Assembly: GCF_000485595.1 (NCBI RefSeq)
Contig: NW_014577347.1
Coordinates: 138,836 to 167,064 of the forward strand
Length of the DNA stretch: 28,229 bases
Origin: Priapulus caudatus
Taxonomy: Eukaryota; Priapulida; Priapulimorpha; Priapulimorphida; Priapulidae
Direction of reading: 5' to 3'
Translations under genes and position numbers: made by a program
Notes under the pieces: model-generated
What the model saw: the letters and a program-made list of their open reading frames with translations, nothing else
What the model was told of the DNA's origin: nothing
Database searches by the model: none
Shown here: one piece after another, positions 1 through 24,301 of the stretch
Numbering within the stretch: position 1 is the first letter of the stretch
How the letters are laid out: every line of letters begins with the position of its first letter

Positions 1-13
1 GTGTGTGTGTGTG

Positions 14-54
<41 letters not shown>

Positions 55-67
55 GTGTGCGTGTGTC

Positions 68-112
<45 letters not shown>

Positions 113-127
113 TGTGTGTGCGTGTGT
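1..127. repeat. (GT)n microsatellite at the window start
   Basis: Almost pure GT dinucleotides interrupted by a few C bases, running off the left edge of the window. A related GT tract precedes the second copy of the cathepsin 5' region (ending near 9,272). The two tracts share the same right-hand junction into the motif TCACGCGG, so this tract is part of the duplicated unit. The cysteine/valine-rich reading frames across it are repeat artefacts. Confidence 0.95.
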
Positions 128-1450
128 TCATCTCTAACAGATCACGCGGAGAAAAAACCCCGTCAGACGCTATGCACATATCCTAGAATGACCCAAGCGT
201 ATCCTTCCCGGGTGTAGAGTTGTAAGTTACTCTTACGGATTACTATTAAATTCCACGGGATTTTACCGAGGGAAGCTAGGTAAATCGTGTCAGTAGGCTA
301 GAGTGTTCTAGAACTACCATACAGTTCTGCACATACGTGCGCCCATGCCTAGGGTATACCTTCTCTAACAAGAAACTCCCTTCTGACTTCAGATGGAAAT
401 CTGACGAACGGAAGAAAACTGGAATGCTCGGAAACCTTGGGCGTTTGTTTAATTACGTTCGGCAGAGACAATATTGACGTAGGAAAGGAGCAATAACAAT
501 GTATATTAACGACAGCAAGCATTTATCTGATCAAAATCGGGGGTGTACGGAGGTACAGACCGAAGCGTTATGTATTTCATGAACTCGTGCGTACACTCCG
601 AAATGCAGTGTTCAGTGGCTTGCCTAAAATTTTGGGTATAAAGTTTTTCCTTAACAATACCAAATTCCGGAGGATTTTTCTAAACTGTACTCATGCCTGA
701 AGGCAGGTCTTGGAGCTTTCTAAAGCCGCAAACGACATGGACCTTAGTGTATAATATTGTTTCTCCAATGCTCTACTAAGTTAGCGTATTCCATGGTATA
801 TGCACAAACGACGCGATTGACGTATAGTTATTATGGATTATTTACTGTGAATATCGACCATAATTATGAACCCTGTAAAAGTGTTGGGGAAACTCACAAA
901 GATTATTTAATATTGGAATAAAATTATTTTACGGAAGTGTGTTATATGCATAGACCATACAGACAATATTCTAAGCTAGTTTTCATCAAATGTAATGTAT
1001 CTATCAGGCCTATATCTCTGGATGATTGTCCGTGTGTTCTGTGTGTTTGCTGAATGTGATAGGAAGTTTAAAACCTGCAATAAATACTATATCATGTGAA
1101 TATATGACCCCAATAACACCAAGTTGCCTACTCAGACCCATCACGAATGAGCGCCTAACAGAGATTGCACACGTTTCTAAATGCAATTTTCCAACAATTA
1201 AGTATGTACAATAACGTATTTCTGATTTCACAACGAAAATGGAGCACAATTCGACCAGTTCGTTAACACGCAATAAGAGATCATCACCTGGATTCGTGTA
1301 AAGAAATGCACCCCATGGCGTGTCATCGAGGTACCTGCAGACGAGAATGATCTTTGTCCTCACAATAAGAACGTTATCTGAAGAGTTGTTAATCATTCTT
1401 TCTTTGGAGAGCACGTCAAGTCACATGTGACACCGCGTGGTGTCTGAGAC
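128..1450. other. Upstream region of the cathepsin gene
   Basis: About 1.3 kb of AT-rich sequence before the TATA box. No exon, RNA gene or transposon ends were recognised. The one noticeable item is a minus-strand reading frame of 134 codons (1,010-1,414). It resembles no family I know and is shattered by indels in the second copy. It could be chance or part of an old element. Confidence 0.6.
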
Positions 1451-1455
1451 ACAAG

Positions 1456-1462
1456 TATAAAG
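1456..1462 (+). promoter_or_regulatory. TATA box of the cathepsin L-like gene
   Basis: TATAAAG lies about 33 bp upstream of an initiator-like CCCACTCC (A at 1,489), a normal core-promoter spacing. It sits directly before the inferred 5'UTR exon. The second copy has the slightly damaged TATAAGT at about 10,809. The start site is inferred from spacing only. Confidence 0.6.
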
Positions 1463-1488
1463 TGCGGGCAGGGCTGGGTGAAGATCCC

Positions 1489-1559
1489 ACTCCATTCCTT
1501 CCATCGCTTCTAGAACGTGTCGCAGATTCGAAGTCGTCCAGTGAAACGAGTTACCCAAG
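1489..1559 (+). other. Exon 1 (5'UTR) of the cathepsin L-like gene
   Basis: A non-coding leader of about 71 bases without any ATG. It ends at a good donor, CCCAAG|GTAAGA (GT at 1,560-1,561). The next acceptor (TTTCCAG at 1,983-1,989) abuts the ATG, so the spliced leader places A at -3 and gives a favourable start context. The 5' end is inferred from the TATA position. Confidence 0.55.
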
Positions 1560-1989
1560 GTAAGAGTTTCCTTCTGATAACGTCATTGTAAGTAGGACTT
1601 GCTCGCGTTTTGCTTGAGGAAGGATTTACAATTATGTCCTCTTTTGGCTACTGATGTACTATAGCTGCGGCTGCTATTTTAATTCATATTCCGTGTAAAT
1701 TGTCTTAATTTGCACACGGTTTTTTCATCTGCTAGTGCAGTATTTTAGTAGTACATATAGGAAATATTTAGTAGAACATCTCAAATAGTTGCTTTGCAGT
1801 AGTTGGCAGTAGTACTTTGTCAGAGCAATTTTTACATTGTGCATGATTTAATATTACAATTTCCTAACAACGGGACAAGTGAATGTGTGTAAGAAAAGAA
1901 CGCCGACGAAGAACATCAAAATCACCTTCAGCGCTTCAGTGGAAGGGAAGAATAAACACGTCATGTCCGTATTTCTCGCTTGTTTCCAG

Positions 1990-15805
<13,816 letters not shown>

Positions 15806-15867
15806 ATCGGCGCATTTATGCAAATCTTACGTATAGATTTTGCCATAGCTGGTCCAGTAATCATTAG

Positions 15868-15901
15868 AATAAAACCCCGACGCCGAGGAAACGACAATAA
15901 A
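15868..15901 (+). terminator. Polyadenylation signals of the cathepsin gene
   Basis: Two AATAAA hexamers (15,868-15,873 and 15,896-15,901), 63 and 91 bases after the stop codon. The exact cleavage site is unknown. The short implied 3'UTR is normal for such a gene. Confidence 0.7.
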
Positions 15902-16065
15902 TATGAACGATAACTATAGCGTTGGTATACCCTGCTTATCAATAATTATAGATGGGATCGATGTTAAAGTAAATATTTGATGTCTGGATTTCATGAAACC
16001 TTTTTAGATGTGATTTTAATTTCTAATTATCTCGTTGTAAATTTAATGTATTGGAAAGCATGACA
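15902..16065. other. Intergenic, nothing recognised
   Basis: AT-rich sequence between the cathepsin polyadenylation signals and the MITE-like element. I see no gene, repeat or RNA here. Confidence 0.6.
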
Positions 16066-16640
16066 TTCCTAGGCGATATAAGCACGCATATATATATATC
16101 CAGGGGCAGATCCAGGGCTGAAGCTAGACAGTATTTTTCAGATTTTAAGGGCAAATCCCCCAAAAAGGGCACACCACCCCACAGTGGGCGCCGTTCGGTG
16201 CGGAAGCACATGGCGGGGGGTCTGCATGGGGGCCTCCCCCAGGAAATTTCAAAATTTCAAGGGTCCCTGGGCACAAAAATGAGCACCATTTGAGCACACA
16301 TTTAGTCAAGCAGCAATAGCCAAAAACCATATGGAATTTTATTTCTGCTTCATTTTGCCTCCGCTTTGCATACCAGCTATTAATGCAGAATGATTCAAGC
16401 ACTTCCCTTCTTTTTCAGATAGCAAAGCTAGTTTTGTTACCATGTAAATTTTTGATTTTGCTTCAAGTCCTGTCAATGAATCAGAAGAAAAAGAAAACAA
16501 ATAAAGAATATAGCCAAATTCCATCAAATTGTTTTCTGTATTTTTTAGCGCAAAATTTTGAAGGGCACTTTGAAATCTAGACCGTATTTCCCAATACGGC
16601 AAATACGGTCTGAATCCGCCCCTGATATCGTCTAGGAATG
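16066..16640. repeat. Outer inverted repeat flanking the MITE
   Basis: CATTCCTAGGCGATAT (16,066-16,081) and ATATCGTCTAGGAATG (16,625-16,640) are inverted copies with one mismatch, placed just outside the transposon ends. They suggest insertion into a palindrome or into a second, older inverted-repeat element. Confidence 0.65.
16101..16624. mobile_element. Non-autonomous DNA transposon (MITE-like), 524 bp
   Basis: The left end CAGGGGCAGATCC and the right end GAATCCGCCCCTG are inverted copies of one another with small mismatches, a terminal sequence style common in hAT-like MITEs. A short ATATC occurs on both sides, but a full 8-bp target duplication cannot be confirmed in the AT-rich flank. 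The interior has no transposase. The reading frame on its minus strand (16,339-16,704) runs past the element into a microsatellite and is not a gene. Superfamily assignment is tentative. Confidence 0.7.
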
Positions 16641-16644
16641 TTCG

Positions 16645-16705
16645 TGCATACGTGTGTGCGTGCGCGCGTGCGCGCGTACGTGTGTGTGTATGTGTGTGGT
16701 TCATG
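16645..16705. repeat. GTGC/GT microsatellite
   Basis: Short GTGC, GCGC and GTGT repeats immediately to the right of the MITE and its outer inverted repeat. Confidence 0.85.
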
Positions 16706-16885
16706 TATGTGTATGTCCATCTTGCAGCTGGGTCGAGATCTGAAAAAGTGGGCTATCCTATATAAGGGCCCTACTTGTACTTACGTTAGCACTGTCATTG
16801 TGCAGAGTTTCGTGTACTGGATATAAATACAACTAATCGGTCTAAAGGTCTGCGTTGCCTTTTTGAACCTAATGTGCCTGGTATA

Positions 16886-16909
16886 TGTATATATATATAT
16901 ATATATATA
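16886..16909. repeat. (TA)n tract
   Basis: About two dozen bases of alternating TA. Confidence 0.9.
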
Positions 16910-18500
16910 ATAATGGTTTCTTATGTGATTTCTCTGCAAACAATATGCTATTCGTGTGCCTGATTACAATACTCGTTCGATGGATGATTACTTTATTACA
17001 TGTTCGCTACTGTATAATCATGCTGCAATGTTATCCCCTTCTTGTTCATAGCAAGTTGACGGCTGCAATCCCCATTAATATTATTTGCCTGTAGGTTTCG
17101 TAGAATTTACTAGAGGTGGCGTTGTTGCGGGTGTAGACAATATTGCAAAACTTGTATTATTATAGATTTTAATGACAAATAAAGTAATTTCGTCTTATTT
17201 TATTAGTTCTTTTTTATATGAAATTTTATTTATTGTGTTTTTGGGAATCGTGTTTGTCACATTTAAACCATAGCAAATTAAGGCGATTACAAAACAGATG
17301 CGACACAATGATGGCAAAGGTTTGTGTCATGGACGAACACACGTATACTCTCGTTCGCACGCACGCACACATGTATGTGCGCACACACACCACTATGTAA
17401 AAATATTGAATTTACTGGCTGCTCATTTAGTATTAGTTTATTTAACAATTTTCTAGGATTTTTAATTTAGTAGCACATTCACATTATAGCAATTCATTGA
17501 GATTTAGCGCGCTCAAAGGTCATGGCATTTGATCAATTGTATAAGTCTCTACAAAGAGAAACCCGGTCACCAATGCTGTCGACAGAATGTGTCAGAGGCA
17601 ACATCCTAATTCCATCACCGTGTGCAATCATGTGCAAGATTATAAATTATATGAACTAGTAATTATTCTATCATAAACTGGTTCTGTATACAACTAACCA
17701 GTATTATTTGAGGCGACGAATTTTATTGGTGTGATATCCGAATTATCTAGGACTGCTGGCTTATTTTGACAAAACCAAAAGCATAACACCAAGGAAGCAC
17801 ATCATACCTGCGCATATATGAAGTGTCATTAACAAACCCGAGATTTACTTATATAATTCTACTAAAAATGATACAGCCCCAATGAACCGACTTGATGGTT
17901 AGAGCAAATCTACGCCCATCTGGAATCCTATTGGATACTATTGGAGACTGCGCAGAGCTGACATCTGGTGGGAACATGCGTAACTACAATCGTAACCAAC
18001 CAGCTACACAATTTATTACGCACAATGTCGAGTTTGTGTTTCCGTTAGGAAAGTGTAGCATACGTAATAGTAAAATTACATACATAAATGGGGGTTAGTC
18101 AATGTTGTGCAAGTTGAATCATTAAATTCTTTTTTTCCAATTCGTTGACGGAATATAATGTACCTCGGTAAGTTTACGATGGCTATACTTCATGTGTTCA
18201 AACTCAAGGATTAATAAATGCAAGTTCATTACAAGGACATTTCCTCGAAAACCTGAATAATTAAAATTATGTTAATAATGCAACGGGTGGGACCGGCTCT
18301 CATAAATATGCGAGATGGTACATGATGCGATGTGGCGTACAAAACGACCGCGTAGTCGCCACCGTATAGCTGCTGAGGTAATTTACATTGAAAAGCTTTC
18401 ACGGATATATTATATATCGACACTGACCTGATCAAAATCACTGTTCATTATCGTAATCACTAAAGAATTAGTTAATAAATAGGCAGATTAGTCACAGTTT
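16910..18500. other. Intergenic, AT-rich
   Basis: About 1.6 kb with no exon, RNA gene or transposon ends that I can support. It includes a minor CA/GT patch at about 17,338-17,393. Reading frames here are short and resemble no known protein. A tRNA-like GGTTAGAGC near 17,899 has no matching stems. Confidence 0.55.
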
Positions 18501-18504
18501 TAAA

Positions 18505-18707
18505 ATTCAAAGCACGTTGATGAATACGTCACCGAAATATTTGGGCGGTAAATTATAGGGTCGACACTGCACCACCGAAAGCTGCATGATACGTTGTTGC
18601 ACATTACTGCCTATTGTTCTCATTTCCTCGCTATTATAACTACGATAGTTACAAATAAAATAGACTCCTGATAAAATCACACCGGGATTCACGACCGGCA
18701 CCAGCAT
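18505..18707 (-). pseudogene. Possible LINE endonuclease-domain fragment
   Basis: A minus-strand frame of 66 codons contains SVVQCRPYNLPPKYFGDVFI. This resembles the 'CRPFYLPREF...' stretch that precedes the VYIPP motif in the APE-type endonuclease of RTE/CR1-like non-LTR retrotransposons. GVYFICN, about 30 residues upstream, fits the preceding strand. The frame stops where VYIPP should follow, and no reverse-transcriptase motifs occur nearby, so it would be a short dead relic. The call rests on recalled family resemblance only. Confidence 0.35.
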
Positions 18708-18889
18708 TTAATAAATCTATTTACTATACACATCCTTCTCGTCAACAATTTACAAAGTTTCGTGTCTCGTTGCCCTTATACAAAGCTACATTTTGTTTTG
18801 CTGATATTCGATCCAGGTAATTCTCGATTGTAGCCTACAATTTTCGTTTTTCCTACTCATATATGAAACTATTCCATGCGACATTTTCA

Positions 18890-19487
18890 TCCGCCGCCCC
18901 TCCCAAGAAATGCATTATTTCTAGTGCAAAATATAGGGGATCCGCGGAGTCGAACGACGCGAATCAATGGGCCGATGACTAGCGACGAGAAAGGATGACC
19001 GCAGTTGCTACGAGTGCTAGCTGCTGCTGCAAGTCGCGTCTGCGGCTCTCTCTCAACCAAGACACACACGCGCGCACACAGCTGCCACGTGCACGCGCTG
19101 CTGCAGCATTGTGGGTAACTCGTATACCCTTGCGCATGCGCGCAGGTGTGATCACGTGTGGCGGCACATCATCATTGATAAAACTGCCGTGGCGTGGAGC
19201 GCATTTTGAGTTCTAGCTGTGTCGGTGCAGTGCAAGACTTGCGTCGGGCCATTGCGTTGTCGGTTTTTATGCATTTCATATTTACACGCAACGTCACGAG
19301 TCCACGACCTGCGCGAGCGCACCACGTACGCACCCAGAACCACACGTTTTTTTGAAACCCGTTGACAGTGAAGCGTTCGTACGCCAGCGAAGGCAGCGGC
19401 CGCCGTCACGCGAGCAGTCCCCTTGCATCGAAGCGTTCCTGCTTCCCGTCAGCCGCCAGCCTAATCGCTGCTTTTCCCAACGAAATC
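18890..19487 (+). promoter_or_regulatory. CpG-rich promoter and 5'UTR of a second gene
   Basis: A GC- and CpG-rich block in otherwise AT-rich DNA. It holds a palindromic NRF-1-type site, GCGCATGCGC (19,132-19,141), two CACGTG E-boxes (19,086-19,091 and 19,153-19,158), and a GCATTGTGGGTA (19,106-19,117) resembling the ZNF143/STAF core. No TATA box is seen. This mix is typical of broadly expressed animal genes. The transcription start is probably between about 19,160 and 19,400, an inference from the site layout. Confidence 0.65.
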
Positions 19488-19568
19488 ATGAGCACTGGTA
19501 CCACCGAACAACCAGCGATCATAATGTCGCAGAGTATGGACTCTGTGAGCACTAATGCCGAAGAGGAG
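19488..19568 (+). CDS. First coding exon of an unidentified gene
   Basis: 81 bases, 27 codons, phase 0, ending at a strong donor GAGGAG|GTAAGC. The peptide begins MSTGTTEQPAIIMSQSMDSV and ends STNAEEE: polar, acidic and probably disordered. I do not recognise it. The start is chosen for its good context (A at -3). An upstream in-frame ATG at 19,362 would add 42 basic residues with less natural composition, and ATGs at 19,524 and 19,536 are possible internal starts. No convincing next exon was found in the remaining 8.6 kb, so intron 1 is long and the gene continues beyond the window. Confidence 0.6.
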
Positions 19569-20374
19569 GTAAGCTGAATTTATTTTTGCATGATCAGGTA
19601 ATAACTTCTTAGCGAATCTTCAGTCGGTGTTAATTAAGTTGGTGACAGGTTGCTGCGCACCTAGGTAAAGGGTATTTTATTTATCAGGTTCTTACTATAC
19701 GTTGTAGGAATGCGGCGTAAACGAACAGTCATGCGAATTGGCATGTAAAGCCGGGGTTTATCCCTGCAGTAACAAGAATTGCAGCTCATGATATGCCGAT
19801 ATAGTCAGGAGATGTTATTACACTGGTTATATATAACCAGTGCGCAAGTTATTTCATGAAATTCTGAAGTTTACTAATGGCAAAACAATTGGTGAAGAAA
19901 TCGTCATGTCTCTCTGCATGAACTGCACTACTATTGCCTGAATTATGTACATGAATGCAAACTTTCTGGCATTTCTAGATAAAATTATTGGTTATGATGC
20001 AATGGTATATATTAAACTCGCCGTAAAATAAACCGATTGATGTTTCTAGTAGATGCACGCGTGATATCACACAAAATCCAAGCGATTTTTAACAGTATCT
20101 CAAATGTTGGGATTCTCGAATAGAGTAAAGTTGTTTACATGTGTTTGTTGGAGTATTGCCGTGCTGTGTGCTGCCTTATTTACGTACACATTTAGTGTCT
20201 TATACATATAGTACGCGTAGAACCGTGTAGGTCGGCATGAATTTCATACCTGCAGGCAGTAGTGCATCTGCACAAGTGCTACAGTTGTTGAAAGTAATAA
20301 ATGTACATGACAAAGATAGCAGTGTGGTTTAAAATGCCAGCGGCAATGTTGTGAAAAGGTGAAAAGGTTTGGAG
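19569..20374. other. Start of intron 1 of the second gene
   Basis: About 800 bases of AT-rich sequence after the donor at 19,569. No exon, RNA gene or repeat was recognised. Confidence 0.55.
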
Positions 20375-20767
20375 CACAGGCATTGGAGCGTTTCAATAAA
20401 ATATAATGCTAAGTAAATACGAAATCTATTTACTACCAAAGTGTTAATGTTTCTCTACTCTCTTTCAGTTTCACCTATTATTGCTGACAATTTCCTGTAA
20501 ATGCCGTCCAAATGCTCATCTGCAACACACTGTCACACGCTGGACGCCCGCACGCTAAGTGCTGCACACTGCACACATGGAACTATATATTAGTGTGTCA
20601 GTGTTGAGGGCAGCTAGCGTGCGGTGGTGTACTGTGGTGTTGCGAGATCGGAGCATTTACAGGTGATTATAGGCGAAATAGACGATAGAGAACACATTAA
20701 GACTTGGTTAGTAAATACATTTCGTGTTTATTTACCTTTTTTTATTGAGACGTTCCAAGTGCCTGTG
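20375..20767. mobile_element. 393-bp hairpin element (foldback MITE)
   Basis: The two halves are diverged inverted copies along almost their full length. Matching blocks include CACAGGCATTGGAGCG with CGTTCCAAGTGCCTGTG at the ends, TAAATACGAAAT with ATTTCGTGTTTA, CCTGTAAATGC with GCATTTACAGG, and CGCACGCTA with TAGCGTGCG. The centre lies near 20,575-20,590. Likely target duplications TTTGGAG (20,368-20,374) and TTTGGTG (20,768-20,774) differ by one base. There is no coding capacity. The RNA would fold into a long hairpin. The superfamily is unclear. Confidence 0.75.
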
Positions 20768-20774
20768 TTTGGTG

Positions 20775-21015
20775 TTGCATGAAGCTGAACCACAGGATTA
20801 ATTTTGCGTGGTTGTACTGTACAGAATGCGATTCCGCTGATGTTCAAATGCTTTCCGAAATGTGGGATTGTGCTATAGGTGTTACTTGTAAGATTAGGTC
20901 TGCAAATATTTTAAATTCATATGGCATTTCAGCATGTCTATTTCAATTAACTGCCCGGGCCGTGTTTGAAATAATTTTACGAGTCTGCTACCAACGATTT
21001 CTTAGTTGTTGATCT
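20775..21015. other. Intronic, nothing firm recognised
   Basis: A 77-codon plus-strand frame (20,779-21,012) lies here but has no family resemblance and no supporting context. I treat it as chance. Confidence 0.5.
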
Positions 21016-21100
21016 ACTATTATATATATATATGATATATATATTATATATATATCATATATAATAACTATATGTCATATATATATATTATATATACTAG
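21016..21100. repeat. (TA)n-rich palindromic tract
   Basis: About 85 bases of alternating TA with several internal palindromes around ATGATAT and ATCATAT. It is followed by a direct repeat of TACCTAGAAAACT (21,101-21,113 and 21,115-21,127). Confidence 0.9.
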
Positions 21101-21699
21101 TACCTAGAAAACTCTACCTAGAAAACTGTGTTATTTCACACCAACAAGATTTTACTGCACAGATATGCAAAACTACCTACACCTCAGAACTGAGCATACA
21201 TGTACAGTGTGTTATAAAATGAGTATACTTCACCGTGTGCGTGAAAAAGTGTTTTAAAGGGGCAAAATGGGCCCAGCCAGTTTGATACTGGTTACAGCTG
21301 ATCACAAGATGAATAGTACAGTAGCACCAAGTAGTTTTTGAAGTTTTGGGCGTATACTACTTTCGATTACATGGGTGGAGATATCTGTTCACGGTTGCAT
21401 TATGTTTCAGTGACCCGACAGGATGTATGCAACTCCACAGGAAGAACAATTTGTATTTTTCTACCTGTCATTGTAAGTCCTCCGACAGCTCGTCTCGCTA
21501 TCAGCATACCTAGCCCCGCTAGTACCCTGCTGTACATCGGTGTTGCATACGCGTGTGTTATCGTGCAGGGGAAGCTGGTCGACGTGGGTAGCTTCCTCGC
21601 CGTTCTCGCTTGAGGAAACACACTCCACTGGTGCTAAAGTGAGATTGCCATTGTCTGGACCAGCCTTACCAGTTCTGCTCTGTACAAGCTAGGTCTATG

Positions 21700-23540
21700 T
21701 GTACGTGGTGTGCTCGCATCGAATGTACAGCTGTCCCTGAACCTGATGACTAACAACCTATATGTACATACAAACGATTTAATACTGCAAAAGAAGATTT
21801 CACTACATCAATAGCACCGAAAAGTAATTTGAGTGGTTTTTGTTGTCAACGCTCAGAAATATTATATGCTTCTTCAGGCATTACCTAAATGAGTAGATAT
21901 GTATGGATTTTGTGGATATGCACAATTTTTATTCACCCACCACGCTGGTTTAATATTAGGGCTGTGCACTTGCTTTGTGGTAGCATTTAACCCTTTTTCC
22001 GTGGACGATTGATTTCTCTTACAGTAATTAAATCTCGTATGTTTTAATTTTTGAGCTCGGCAAATACTAATTTGTGTCGGGCTTTTTATTTATTAAAAAT
22101 CTGCTTTGGAATTTCGCAGTGCTGTATATCAATCAAATTTAACGATTGCGTATAATCCATATTTATAACGCCAATATAATATCGGACTCTTTTTCAAGAA
22201 AACAGCAATTGTTTGCATTCTTGCAGTGAACCAATGAGAGGCAAACGTTTTTCTAGACAGTCCTGGGCAAAAGTTGGCTTCCAGAATTCAATCGTAGAGC
22301 TCATTGTTGTCGTTTGCGCTTCACAATAATATTATTTCGCGCATTAGCCTACAGCCCTACACCGATATTTGAGAACGTTTCAAGAGGCTGGAACCGTCGC
22401 GAACCGTTGAGTAAATTGTGTGCTACTGCGTAACAGATTTACGCTTTCATCTGACCAGTTAGATATATGTCGACCGCGTAGTTGCGTTCTGCTGCTGCAC
22501 ATACAGACGTGGTCGCTTATAGGTGTTTCGCGGACACCTGATCATACGTGCGTGGCTTGCAAGCAGGTAAATTAGCGAGGTATGCGTGCTTTATTAGGCA
22601 TCGACTTTTCAATCAGCCGCCAATACTGATCGCCCCCATAGTTACCCGAGCACGCCACTGCCGCGCGCGCGCCTGCACACCAATAATTAGATGGAGTTCG
22701 TGTTGTTGTTGTCGCATATAATTATGCCAAGGTAGATTTCTCGAGGACCGGAATAATTTAACAAGGTGCACCTGTTTGAATGAACGTAGGACAGAGACAT
22801 CGCCTCCAGCCGTGGATGTGCGAAATTAATGCCATTGTACGGTGTGACTGTGATTATAGACGCAGGCAGTGTACTAATCAACCTAGTAAGGTAGATGTAC
22901 ACGTACGTGGGGGCACATACAATGTAGCATGCACGAATGTAAGACGGAGACGTGTGGGTGCGCGTCGGGCTAACTTGTGATGTATGTATGTTTCGACTTT
23001 CTAAAAGTTTTATTTTTCTTAAGTTTCGCAAATGTTTTTCACGATTATAGTGATTTTGCTGGAATCGGCCTGGAATAATGTAGTATTCAGTAATGTAATG
23101 TATGCCAGTCATCAGAGGTGGTTAGTGTGATGGTGAACAGTGACCAATATACAATTCCTCAATGGGCCGCCTCAATAGCCATCATCACAATTCTACCGAC
23201 GTCGCGCGAAGAACACGAGTACATTCATGCGTGCGTACATGTATTGATACATGTATAAAAAAAGATGGCATTATTGAAGTAGAAAATATAAATCGTGGGC
23301 GGTTACGCATATATATCTGAAGTGCAGCGAGTTTTCCCGTGACTGAATCGATAAGTTATCAAGCTCATGTGTGAACTGTACATAGAATTAAGCAAATATA
23401 GATCTAGTCCAACTGCATTATGGATGAAATCAATGATGGAGGTGCTCTCTTATAAATCTGCATTTGTTTATCGTCGGAACACGGCTGGCGACATAAAAAA
23501 CACTTGACGACGACGATGTCAACGTACGCGATGTCGCGCT
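21700..23540. other. Long non-coding stretch
   Basis: About 1.8 kb of mostly AT-rich sequence with a GC- and CpG-richer patch at about 22,370-22,680. A 141-codon minus-strand frame (22,687-23,112) shows no recognisable family and runs through simple CA-rich codons. I do not call it a gene. No RNA genes or transposon ends were identified. Confidence 0.5.
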
Positions 23541-23553
23541 GCGGCGTGTGACA

Positions 23554-23589
23554 AAACGCGCTCGTCGTCGTCGTCGTCGTCGTCGTCGT
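23554..23589. repeat. (CGT)n trinucleotide repeat
   Basis: About 11-12 tandem CGT/TCG units. Translated on the minus strand it gives a poly-Asp run or a poly-Thr run depending on frame. No surrounding gene model supports coding use. Confidence 0.9.
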
Positions 23590-23669
23590 GTGTAATATTA
23601 GTTTCGCAGGCGAGCAAACAATTAATGCAAATCGTCGTGCATGAAATGAGGCTGCTGCGGTAACGCGAG

Positions 23670-23683
23670 GCGAGAGAGGGGGA

Positions 23684-23715
<32 letters not shown>

Positions 23716-23825
23716 TAAGAGAGGGAGAGCAGAGGAGAGAGGGAGAGCAAGAGAAGACGAGCGGGAAGAGAGCGAGTGAAAGGGAGAGAGGAAGAGGGCG
23801 AGAGAAAGAGAGAGGAGAGAGAGAG

Positions 23826-23865
<40 letters not shown>

Positions 23866-24009
23866 AGAGAGAAGAGAGAGAGAGAAAGAGCAGAGAGAGG
23901 AGGGAGAGCAAGAGAGAGAGAGAGAGAGCATGCGGAGAGAAGCGGAGAGAGAGAGAGAGAGAGATAGATGAGAGAGGGAGAGCAAGAGAGAGAGAGAGGG
24001 AGAGAGAGC

Positions 24010-24069
<60 letters not shown>

Positions 24070-24153
24070 TGAAAAGAAAAGAGAAGAGAGAGGGAGAGAG
24101 AGAGGAAAGAAGAGAGAGAGGGAGAGCGAGAGCGAGAGAGAGGAAGAGAGAGC

Positions 24154-24191
<38 letters not shown>

Positions 24192-24301
24192 GCCGAGAGA
24201 GAAGCGAGAGAGAGAGAGAGAGGAGCGAGAGAGAGAGAGAGAGAAGAGAGAGAGACGAGGAGAGAGGCGCGAGAGAGAGAGACGAGAGAGAGAAGAGAGA
24301 G
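23670..24301. repeat. Purine-strand (GA)n array
   Basis: More than 600 bases almost wholly of A and G on the plus strand, mainly GA dinucleotides with scattered G, C or A interruptions. Ser/Leu-rich minus-strand and Glu/Arg-rich plus-strand frames are artefacts of the repeat. Confidence 0.97.

Noticed and set aside
16339-16704. 121-codon minus-strand frame inside the MITE-like element
   Set aside because: It starts in a His/Thr/Arg microsatellite translation, crosses the transposon boundary and has no transposase motifs.
17885-17940. GGTTAGAGC resembling a tRNA A-box
   Set aside because: No matching T-arm or acceptor stem in the next 80 bases.
21411-21472. A 62-bp plus-strand stretch with a good acceptor (TATGTTTCAG) and donor (ATT|GTAAGT), a possible exon 2 of the gene starting at 19,488
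   Set aside because: Exon 1 ends in phase 0, and this stretch then begins with an immediate TGA stop. It could only work with another unseen exon between.
22687-23112. 141-codon minus-strand frame
   Set aside because: No recognisable motif, irregular composition with simple-repeat codons, no convincing splice or promoter context. Probably chance in AT-rich DNA.
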